DNA from: Verrucomicrobiota bacterium
GTDB lineage: Bacteria > Verrucomicrobiota > Verrucomicrobiia > Verrucomicrobiales > DEV007
Direction: 5' to 3'
DNA: 6,457 nt
Assembly (NCBI GenBank): GCA_027618625.1
Contig: JAQCER010000218.1
Span: 1-6,457, forward strand
In this document: positions 1-6,291 of the stretch, piece by piece
How the letters are laid out: each line of letters begins with the position of its first letter
Position numbering within the stretch: the first letter of the stretch is position 1
Notes under the pieces: generated by a model
The model's database searches: none
Seen by the model: the letters and a program-made list of their open reading frames with translations, nothing else
What the model was told of the DNA's origin: nothing
Position numbers and translations under genes: made by a program

Positions 1-2
1 CA

Positions 3-128
3 GTCTATCCGGTATCCAAATTGCCGCTGGCGAACCGGGACCGTCTATACGCGACGCCACCGCCCGCCGCGTATCCGGGCGGCCCCGGCCAAACCGATCA
101 CCTGAGTTTTCGGGCCGCAGATCCTTGA
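3..128 (+). CDS. Possible 3' end of a gene entering from the left (partial, unidentified)
   Basis: An open frame runs from the left window edge to a TGA at 126-128, giving about 41 residues. The peptide starts VYPVSKLPLANRDRLYA, then has a Pro/Gly-rich stretch (TPPPAAYPGGPG) and ends FRAADP. Its third codon positions are mostly G or C and its composition looks more protein-like than the other two forward frames. If real, it converges on the leftward tspO with 37 bases between the stop codons. I do not recognise a family. A minus-strand frame is also open across this stretch, so the assignment is weak. Confidence 0.3.
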   Translation, partial: VYPVSKLPLANRDRLYATPPPAAYPGGPGQTDHLSFRAADP

Positions 129-165
129 CCTTAATTCAACGACATTGAGATCTGCCGACTACCGA

Positions 166-663
166 CTACCGATTGAGAAAGAAGAATCCGGCATTCAGAT
201 ACGTCGCATAGCTGACCCAGACGAGATAGGGAACTAACAACCACCCTGCCAATCGATGGGCAGTGCAGAAAAGGTGAATGGTGATGATCACAGCGGCGAT
301 CAGCAGAACGATGGTGGCGAGTGCCCAGCCGGCACGATGGAGACCAAAAAAGATGGGAGTCCAGGCCAGGTTCAGCACAGCTTGGGCGACAAATGCCATC
401 AGTCGTTTCCTGCCCAAAGGATCACTGACAGCGAATCCCCTATGATGCCAGACGATCGCAAAGGCGCTGCCGATCATCGCGTAAAGAGTCGACCAAACCG
501 GGCCAAACACCGTGTTTGGAGGCGTGCCTGGAGGAGCTTGAAGTTCCTGATACCAGCTCGAAAGCGAGCCAACCGTGACCACTGCACCCAGTCCTCCAAG
601 CACCTCCGCCACGATGATGCAGAGGACAATCTTGAAGGGCAGAGAGCGAGTAAAGCTGGGCAT
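166..663 (-). CDS. tspO: TspO/MBR family membrane protein (tryptophan-rich sensory protein)
   Basis: This is a 165-residue integral membrane protein of the TspO/peripheral benzodiazepine receptor family. Members bind porphyrins and haem and are linked to tetrapyrrole and stress responses. Five hydrophobic helices fit the fold, at roughly residues 10-32, 54-75, 87-107, 113-134 and 139-160. Signature residues are present: W38-Y39 with a Pro-rich loop (P44, P45, P48, P49), the F53-G-P-V-W-S-T-L-Y segment, N98/W101 in LNLAWTPIFFG, and P145-Y146-x-x-W149 to N157 near the end. Length is normal for the family. The ATG lies only 4 bases after the stop of the upstream haem/copper gene, and GGGG sits directly against the start, so translation is probably coupled. 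It is the last gene of the leftward operon. Family assignment is secure; ligand and physiological role are not shown by the sequence. Confidence 0.95.
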   Translation of the reverse strand: MPSFTRSLPFKIVLCIIVAEVLGGLGAVVTVGSLSSWYQELQAPPGTPPNTVFGPVWSTLYAMIGSAFAIVWHHRGFAVSDPLGRKRLMAFVAQAVLNLAWTPIFFGLHRAGWALATIVLLIAAVIITIHLFCTAHRLAGWLLVPYLVWVSYATYLNAGFFFLNR

Positions 664-667
664 TCCC

Positions 668-2116
668 CTACAGTCCCATGCCTTTCAGGAATTCGCGAAT
701 TAGTTTACGTTCTTCGGGGTCAAACTGGCCATTCTTGTCTTGATCGAACATCGTGCGCGCACGCTGCATCCAGCCACGGCCTTCTTCGGACTGATCCGCG
801 TTCGCCAGGAATGTACGCAGTGCAGACTCGCGCCGGTGCTCACCGATTGCAGCCTCCAGCGCCTCGCTGTCGGCCTGATCGACGGCGCTCAGGGCGATCG
901 TGATGGAGCCCATTTCATCGGTTGATTCAAGGCCCCATTTGGTGCGCTTTGGAGGATTGGCGGGATTCCGGGGATTTTCGGACGAATTGTCCCAGACGAT
1001 TTCCGAGTCGATGCGTGTCCCCTTTGGCAGGAGCACAAATTCTTTATAGGCATACTGTTCTTGCCAGGCGAAATCCCATTCGTCCACTCGCAGGAGTTGC
1101 AGCAATTCGCCGCCTGGGAGCGTTGCCTTCATGGTCATTTCTTTCCCGAGATAATGGGCGTGTGCACCAATCAAGAATGCATGCACGTCAACGGGAACGT
1201 CAAAGTAGTCTGTTTTCGAATAGCGCTTCTCGCCTGCTGGAATGTCGATTGCAGCGAGTGCTCCGAACAGAGGCGGCAATTGCACCTTCGAGTGGCGCCG
1301 AGTGGGGGGCTCGTCGGAAAAATACAGCGCGGCGACCGATTTCTCCTTTTCCGGTTTTCCGGAAGGATGAAAGTGCGTGGAGAACACAAAGTCAGCGTTC
1401 CTGGGAAGTTTGTCCGCCATGCCATCGGGCAGCATCAGGGCATTACCTCCCAACGCCCATCCGCCGAGATGGCCACTTCGTTCGAGTCGCTGCGGCATGC
1501 GGCGAAATCCCGGCGTATCATCTTCGGCATCGCGCTTCCGGGCTTCGCCCGTTTCGTCGAGAAAAAACAGCGAGTGGTGGACGACCGCCGGCGCCGATGG
1601 CCTGAAATCGATGGCCTTGAGCCATTTGTCTTCTGGTAAAGCTAACGTTACGACAAAATTGCGGTAAATATCTGGGCCATCCGCAGGAATATCGAAGGCT
1701 TCGGACATCTCAATGACCATGTCCGGTGTTCCGAGTCTCCATCCTTCAGGGAAGTTGGGCAGCGACGGCAGTTTTGTCGGATCGCCCTCAGGCATTTCTG
1801 ATGCTACCCACTGCCTCAGCGTTTCGATCTGGGCCTCGGTGAGTCGCCGCTCATCTTTAAATGCCGGGCCTCCCGAAGCCGCATGCCATGGCGGCATGTA
1901 GCGGTCGGCGGTGACGTCGACGATGAACTTGCCGCGTTTGCGCACTTCTTCAAAGTTGGTCAGTGAGAAGGGCGCTCCCTGGCCAGGCCGGTGGCAATCG
2001 GTGCAATTGTTGAAAATGATCGGCGCGACGTGTTCGGTGAAGGTGACCGGTTCGGCCTCCAACATTGGCGAGGTCACCCCTGCGACGAGTGCGAAGAGAA
2101 CGATAGAATGACGCAT
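668..2116 (-). CDS. Exported cytochrome c / copper type II ascorbate-dependent monooxygenase-fold protein with C-terminal EF-hand
   Basis: A 482-residue exported protein. Residues 1-21 form a signal peptide (MRHSIVLFALVAGVTSPMLEA). A small cytochrome c domain follows with one haem motif, C38-T-D-C41-H42, and a YMPPWH segment (M74) that could give the sixth haem ligand. From about residue 125 to 410 it matches the two-domain PHM/dopamine beta-monooxygenase fold: H180-H181 and H248 for the first copper site, H319-x-H321 and M402 (in STDEMG) for the second. The only two cysteines are those binding haem, so the disulfides of the animal enzymes are absent. Residues 458-469 read as an EF-hand loop (D458, D460, N462, Q464, D466, E469). 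Location is probably periplasmic. The start is 23 bases after the redoxin stop; I see no Shine-Dalgarno sequence. The substrate is unknown; haem could pass electrons to copper, which is inference. Confidence 0.9.
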   Translation of the reverse strand: MRHSIVLFALVAGVTSPMLEAEPVTFTEHVAPIIFNNCTDCHRPGQGAPFSLTNFEEVRKRGKFIVDVTADRYMPPWHAASGGPAFKDERRLTEAQIETLRQWVASEMPEGDPTKLPSLPNFPEGWRLGTPDMVIEMSEAFDIPADGPDIYRNFVVTLALPEDKWLKAIDFRPSAPAVVHHSLFFLDETGEARKRDAEDDTPGFRRMPQRLERSGHLGGWALGGNALMLPDGMADKLPRNADFVFSTHFHPSGKPEKEKSVAALYFSDEPPTRRHSKVQLPPLFGALAAIDIPAGEKRYSKTDYFDVPVDVHAFLIGAHAHYLGKEMTMKATLPGGELLQLLRVDEWDFAWQEQYAYKEFVLLPKGTRIDSEIVWDNSSENPRNPANPPKRTKWGLESTDEMGSITIALSAVDQADSEALEAAIGEHRRESALRTFLANADQSEEGRGWMQRARTMFDQDKNGQFDPEERKLIREFLKGMGL

Positions 2117-2139
2117 GTGCTTTTGCGGTTTGATAGAGT

Positions 2140-2799
2140 CTAGTTGCGGGTGTTCTGCGAGCGGGGCGTTGGAATGTAGCAGCCAATGACTTCCGTGCGA
2201 GGGATGCTCACCGGGGATCCTGCGATGATGGAATCGAGTGCAGCCCTCAAGTCGTGCTTCGTTACGACGTGGCGCGCCTTGCCCAGTGCAGCGTAGCGGT
2301 TGTTGATTCGCCCTCGGTAAATCTGGTTGCCTTCACTGTCGATGACCGATGCTTCCGGAGTGTGAGTGGCACCGGTTGCTTGAACGAGCGTCTGTTCGAT
2401 GTCCAATATCGCCGTTACGGGCTTGAGCGAGTAGTCGTGCAGATGGTCCCGAACTTCCTGCACACTCAGGTCAGGATCGGTGTAGATCAGGTAGACAGTG
2501 CATTTTTCTTCGAACTCTGCGGCAATGCGTGCGATCTCCGGGCTGAACGCGTTGGCGATCGGGCACTCGGTCGCCGTGAAGACGAGGATGGAGAAGTGCC
2601 CGGCTGCTGGAGCGAGGGGCGTAATTGAGTGTCCGTCAATATCCAGAATCGGCAGTTTCCGCGCTGCGAGTTCAATGTGAGTGCGCGATGCCTTGTCCGA
2701 TTCGTCAGCCATGGCCGTCGATGCTGCAACAGCCGACCAGATGCACGCAACTGCGAGGCTGAAAAGCTTCATGAGGAAGGATGGTGCTTGCGAAGGCAT
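2140..2799 (-). CDS. Exported redoxin (AhpC/TSA-thioredoxin fold) protein
   Basis: A 219-residue secreted thioredoxin-fold protein of the redoxin/AhpC-TSA type. A signal peptide ends near residue 31 (AMA, then DES). The core runs from about 48 to 195. It has strand ILVFTATECPIANAF with C79 at the position of the peroxidatic or first thioredoxin cysteine but no CXXC motif, the T-P148 cis-proline loop in THTPEASV, and a family-typical YRGRINNRY segment. C100 and C207 (in EVIGCYIP) are the other mature cysteines; C207 might act as a resolving partner, which is inference. It is the first gene of the leftward operon. I give the longer start at 2799; an ATG at 2772 would give a more classical signal peptide (MKLFSLAVACIW) and is equally likely, as neither start has a clear ribosome site. 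As I recall, this domain is often fused to the cytochrome/monooxygenase encoded next door. Peroxidase or thiol-reductase activity is not established. Confidence 0.88.
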   Translation of the reverse strand: MPSQAPSFLMKLFSLAVACIWSAVAASTAMADESDKASRTHIELAARKLPILDIDGHSITPLAPAAGHFSILVFTATECPIANAFSPEIARIAAEFEEKCTVYLIYTDPDLSVQEVRDHLHDYSLKPVTAILDIEQTLVQATGATHTPEASVIDSEGNQIYRGRINNRYAALGKARHVVTKHDLRAALDSIIAGSPVSIPRTEVIGCYIPTPRSQNTRN

Positions 2800-2970
2800 G
2801 ACAAACGACTATTTCATACTCTCGTGAGAATTTCTACCATTATTTCTGTCATTTTTGTGTCCGTTTGTATCTCGGCAGGGTTCGCCGGGAATCAGGAGGC
2901 CGGAGCTGGAGCCGACCGGGGCCAAAGTCGAGTGTCCAAACCCGGTTCGCGTTAGGTATCTTACTCTCCG
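2800..2970. promoter_or_regulatory. Divergent spacer between redoxin operon and tatD, likely holding both promoters
   Basis: These 171 bases separate two divergent transcription units, so promoters for both are expected here. The part near the redoxin gene (about 2808-2870) is clearly more A/T-rich than the flanking genes, as for a promoter. On the rightward side, TATCTT at 2957-2962 fits the TANNNT form of a -10 box and lies 8 bases before the tatD ATG, which would make that message leaderless or nearly so. No convincing -35 box or operator repeat is visible on either strand. Confidence 0.35.
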
Positions 2971-3771
2971 ATGTTGATCGACACACACTGCCATCTGGCA
3001 TCGTCGAAATTTGGCGCTGACGAGTTGGATGAACTCGTTGATCGGGCGGTTGAAGCGGGAGTGACCCGCATCATTGCCATCGGCACCACGCTGAAGGACA
3101 GCCGGAGAAACATTGATCTCGCCGAGCGCTACGCGGGAGTCTTCGCGGCGATCGGCATTCATCCGACATATGTGCTTGAGCTGCCGCCAACGGATCAGAG
3201 CTGGATTCGGGAACTGCGTGACATGGCTGCGCATCCCAAGGTGGTGGCTATAGGGGAGATCGGACTGGATTTCTACCATGCGCCCGACCATGGCACGGAG
3301 GACGCCTACTATGCCCGGCAGGCGGAGGTGTTTCGAGTGCAGTTAGAGCTGGCTGGGGAGCTGAACTACAACGTAATCGTCCATCAGCGGGAAAGCTACG
3401 ACGCGACCGTCGCTGTGGTCCGGCCATTCAGCGGAAAATTGCGGGCTGTGTTCCATTGCTTCACCGGATCGGCAGAGCAGGCTGCACCATTGATCGCTGA
3501 CGGGCATTTGGTCTCGTTCACCGGAATCACGACTTTCAAGAGTGCTGTAGACGTACAGGCGTGCGCGAAGGGTTTGGCATCAGGCAGTTTCATGCTGGAG
3601 ACAGATGCCCCGTACCTTGCTCCGGTGCCCTATCGGGGGAAGCGCTGTGAGCCAGCACACACACGGAATACCGCCGAACACATCGCTGGCTTACGGGGAC
3701 TGAGCATTGCCGAACTTGCCAGCGAAACGACCGCTACCGCCGAGGCATTTTTCCGGTTTCCCGTGGTCTGA
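2971..3771 (+). CDS. tatD: TatD family metal-dependent hydrolase / DNase
   Basis: A 266-residue cytoplasmic TIM-barrel hydrolase of the TatD family, close to the usual length of about 260. TatD proteins are divalent-metal-dependent 3'-5' exonucleases acting on DNA and are implicated in repair and DNA fragmentation. The full metal-ligand set is visible: H6 and H8 in the N-terminal D-T-H-C-H-L motif, E96 in GEIGLDFY, H138 in NVIVHQRES, H162 in FHCFTGS and D212 in LETDAPYLAP. The third motif reads VHQRES where many members have HxRDA, a mild variation. The start is fixed by the conserved MLIDTHCHL beginning. There is no good Shine-Dalgarno sequence: AGG at 2954-2956 is about 14 bases from the ATG. 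It stands alone on its strand, divergent from the redoxin operon and convergent with the next gene. Family is secure; the natural substrate is not. Confidence 0.95.
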   Translation: MLIDTHCHLASSKFGADELDELVDRAVEAGVTRIIAIGTTLKDSRRNIDLAERYAGVFAAIGIHPTYVLELPPTDQSWIRELRDMAAHPKVVAIGEIGLDFYHAPDHGTEDAYYARQAEVFRVQLELAGELNYNVIVHQRESYDATVAVVRPFSGKLRAVFHCFTGSAEQAAPLIADGHLVSFTGITTFKSAVDVQACAKGLASGSFMLETDAPYLAPVPYRGKRCEPAHTRNTAEHIAGLRGLSIAELASETTATAEAFFRFPVV

Positions 3772-3791
3772 CTACCAACCTACCTACCAAT

Positions 3792-4106
3792 TCACTTTCG
3801 TTGCCAGCACAGAAAGATTTGCGGCTTTTGCGCAGACATCGAGTCAACAAACGTATCGGCGTCGAATCCTTCGAGGGCGAATAGACGCTCGCTGAGCTCG
3901 TCGGCGTTCATCGCGCCTTCCGGCACCACGAGGGCCGCGATGCGCGCGTCCACGGGAAAGAAGGTCCCGGGCAGTTCATCGTCGTGGGTGACCACTACCT
4001 CAACTCTCATCAGGTTTTTCCATGACAACGAATCGAGCGTTCCATCAGGGCGATGACAGCGGATTTCTTTGTCACTGATTTCAACGATGTAGTTCTCTTC
4101 TTCCAT
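3792..4106 (-). CDS. Small conserved protein of unknown function (FLCW C-terminus)
   Basis: With the ATG at 4106 this is a 104-residue acidic soluble protein without signal peptide or membrane segment. It resembles a family of short uncharacterised bacterial proteins that I recall only by pattern. An N-terminal beta-rich part carries a CHRPDGTLDSLSWKNL-like segment (residues 17-32) followed by RVEVVVTHDDE. A middle VVPEGAMNADEL (60-71) and a helical LFALEGFDADTFVDSM lead to the characteristic FLCW near the C-terminus (98-101). No catalytic motif is evident. The frame stays open upstream to a stop at 4323-4325, with a TTG at 4175 as the only other usable start; I prefer the ATG because homology-like sequence begins right after it. 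No ribosome site is visible at either. It converges with tatD across 20 bases. Function unknown. Confidence 0.72.
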   Translation of the reverse strand: MEEENYIVEISDKEIRCHRPDGTLDSLSWKNLMRVEVVVTHDDELPGTFFPVDARIAALVVPEGAMNADELSERLFALEGFDADTFVDSMSAQKPQIFLCWQRK

Positions 4107-4530
4107 TTCGAAATTGGCTGGTTTCTGGGATGCAGCGATACTAGGGACGCTGCGCTCGACTTCGTCAAAAGGCAATTGCGTAAAAAAGCGTCGATAGACC
4201 GTTGCCGTGCCTATCAGGGCTGCACCTGTCGCGCTGGATTCTTTTGCATCCCCTGGTCCCAGGGTGATGCGCTGAGCTGGCGTAGTGATGCCCGGTTGGG
4301 GCGGACGACGAGCGCCACCACCTCACGCCTGGAATTTCGATTGAATCTGAAAATGCAAAAGCAGCCACAGGCATTCCAACCTGATGGGAAATCCCAAACG
4401 TTGCCTCAATCCGTGCAATTTGTTTGTCGTGTTGTTCGGCTCTAAATTTTCTTATTGCTATTTCCTGCAAATTCCGGGTGGATTCGTAATCGCCGCAAGT
4501 TATTTCGGCGCGCCATCTATACGTTTACTC
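4107..4530. other. Divergent spacer of about 420 bases without a supported gene
   Basis: This stretch lies between the leftward small gene and rightward ptsI. On the minus strand the small gene's frame is open from 4107 to 4322 but has no ATG or GTG, only the TTG at 4175. A second minus frame is open from about 4165 to 4524 with a TTG at 4470 and one internal ATG. I recognise nothing in either. The right part (about 4335-4530) becomes A/T-rich, and its forward translation is rich in Cys and Phe, as non-coding DNA often is. The promoter of ptsI is expected here, but I cannot point to a convincing -35/-10 pair. Confidence 0.4.
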
Positions 4531-6291
4531 ATGCAGCCTAAGCTTCCAGAGGTAAGAATTAGCGGTATCGGGGTTTCCCCGGGGATCGCGCTGGGTCCGA
4601 TTGCCTTTCGGACATGGGCATCCGAAGAACCCAGCCTCGAAGCCATCGCCCCGGAACAGGTTGAATTGGAGTGGGCTCGCCTGAAATTGGCGTTGGAAGC
4701 AACGCGGCAGGAAATTCGATCCATTCAGGAGCGGATCAGCGACAAGGCTGGCAGCAGTCATGCGGGAATCTTCGACGCCCACCTGCTGATGATCGAAGAC
4801 AAGTCGGTGCTCGCAGAAGTTCGACTGACCCTTGAGGACGAGCTGATCTGCATTGACGCGGCGTATCATCAAGTCCTCGGCAGATACGCCGACGCACTGA
4901 GCAAGATCGGCGACGCCTATCTCAGTGATCGGTCGATCGACATTCATGACGTGTGCCGCCGCGTGATTCGCAATCTTGCCGGGTTCGGCCCGACGCCTCA
5001 CGCCACGGAACCTCACGTGCTCCTGGCCCATGATCTGACACCGTCAGACACGGCTACGATGGATCGCGATTTTGTGCTCGGCTTTGCGACGGAGGTGGGC
5101 AGCCCGACGTCTCACACTGCTATCGTTGCACGATCGATGGGAATTCCGGCAGTGGTTGGACTGCATAAGCTACCAGCAGCAATGCGCTGGGGAAATACCG
5201 TGCTGCTCGATGGTTACGCCGGCCTGCTCATTGCGAATCCCACGGCTGAAACGCTCGCATTTTACGACAAGATTCTGGAACAGAAGGCCGCCGCAAATAC
5301 CAAGCTGGAGGAACTCCGCGAGCGCTCCAGCTGTACCAGCGACGGACGATCGATCACTCTTTCGGCGAACATCGAGTTCCTGCAGGAGATGGATCTGGTT
5401 CACAAGAACGGGGGCTCTGGCGTGGGACTTTATCGCACGGAGTTCTTCTATCTGGACAGCAACGGACGCCTTCCTACCGAAGACGAGCAGGCAGCAAATT
5501 ACACCCGCGTAGCACAGGAATGTGGCGAATCGGGCGTGATCATTCGCACTTTCGATCTGGGCGGTGACAAGCTCTTCGGCTCCAAGTCCGAGGACAGCCG
5601 GGAGCCGAATCCGTTCCTCGGCTGGCGCGGGATCAGGGTTTCGCTTGACGAACGCGACATCTTTAAGACGCAACTTCGCGCCATCTTGCGGGCATCCGCA
5701 AGAAACAAGGTGCGGGTCATGTACCCCATGGTTTCCGCCCTGGAGGAATTGCTGGAAGCCAATCGCATCCTCGAAGAATGCAAAAGTGAACTTGAGCTGG
5801 AAGACGCCGAATTCGACACCGCGATCGAGGTAGGGGTGATGATCGAAGTGCCTGGCGCAGCCATGATCGCCAGCAGACTGGCCCGTGAGGTCAGCTTTTT
5901 CAGCTTCGGCACCAATGATCTTGTGCAGTACACGCTGGCAGTCGACCGCATCAACGAGAAGGTCGCCGGGTTGTATCAACCCGCTCACCCTGCTGTGCTC
6001 GGCCTTATGAAAATGGCGATCGATGCCGGACATGAGCAGAACATTTGGAGCGGGGTATGCGGGGAAATGGCCAGCGACATCACTATTCTCCCCCTCCTTG
6101 TCGGCCTGGGGGTAGACGAACTCAGCGTCGGCGCGGTGCAGCTGCCAATGGTGAAGTTTGCGATCCGCAGGCTCGACTACAGTCGATGTGTGGAGCTGGT
6201 GGCTGGAGTGCTTTCTCTCGGAGAAGCCAGGGAAATCCATGACCGCAGCCTTGCCATGGCAAAGGACCGCTACCCCGAGCTCTTCATCTGA
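4531..6291 (+). CDS. ptsI: Phosphoenolpyruvate-protein phosphotransferase (PTS enzyme I)
   Basis: Enzyme I is a cytoplasmic protein that takes phosphate from PEP onto a histidine and passes it to HPr, starting the PTS phosphorelay. From the ATG at 4531 the product has 586 residues, close to the usual 570-580. The N-terminal HPr-binding/phosphohistidine half includes GSPTSHTAIVARSMGIPAVVG with the active H195. The C-terminal PEP-binding barrel has R302 in LYRTEFFYL, R339 in IRTFDLGGDK, FLGWRGIRV, E438 in MIEVPGAAM, N462-D463 in FGTNDLVQYTLAVDR, and C510 in GVCGEMA. All key catalytic residues are present, so it should be active. The frame is open further upstream to an ATG at 4384, but that would add 49 Cys/Phe-rich residues not found in enzyme I, whereas MQPKLPEVRISGIGVSPGIA is the expected beginning. 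No Shine-Dalgarno sequence is visible. No ptsH or EII gene accompanies it here. Confidence 0.97.
   Translation: MQPKLPEVRISGIGVSPGIALGPIAFRTWASEEPSLEAIAPEQVELEWARLKLALEATRQEIRSIQERISDKAGSSHAGIFDAHLLMIEDKSVLAEVRLTLEDELICIDAAYHQVLGRYADALSKIGDAYLSDRSIDIHDVCRRVIRNLAGFGPTPHATEPHVLLAHDLTPSDTATMDRDFVLGFATEVGSPTSHTAIVARSMGIPAVVGLHKLPAAMRWGNTVLLDGYAGLLIANPTAETLAFYDKILEQKAAANTKLEELRERSSCTSDGRSITLSANIEFLQEMDLVHKNGGSGVGLYRTEFFYLDSNGRLPTEDEQAANYTRVAQECGESGVIIRTFDLGGDKLFGSKSEDSREPNPFLGWRGIRVSLDERDIFKTQLRAILRASARNKVRVMYPMVSALEELLEANRILEECKSELELEDAEFDTAIEVGVMIEVPGAAMIASRLAREVSFFSFGTNDLVQYTLAVDRINEKVAGLYQPAHPAVLGLMKMAIDAGHEQNIWSGVCGEMASDITILPLLVGLGVDELSVGAVQLPMVKFAIRRLDYSRCVELVAGVLSLGEAREIHDRSLAMAKDRYPELFI

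Noticed and set aside
256..903. Plus-strand open frame of 215 codons across tspO and the end of the haem/copper gene
   Set aside because: It crosses two well-supported minus-strand genes and its translation has no recognisable domain.
922..1639. Overlapping plus-strand open frames opposite the haem/copper gene
   Set aside because: They are antisense to conserved copper-ligand coding sequence; their Arg- and Ser-rich translations look like shadows.
2629..2955. Plus-strand open frame across the redoxin 5' end and the divergent spacer
   Set aside because: Its first half is antisense to the redoxin signal peptide region and the rest lies in the promoter spacer. No domain is recognisable.
4384..4530. 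N-terminal extension of ptsI from an upstream ATG
   Set aside because: It would add 49 Cys/Phe-rich residues absent from enzyme I proteins. The conserved start of the family fits the ATG at 4531.
5170..6240. Long minus-strand open frame of 356 codons opposite ptsI
   Set aside because: It lies wholly antisense to ptsI, whose protein has every enzyme I motif. The antisense translation shows no family features and is explained by codon bias.
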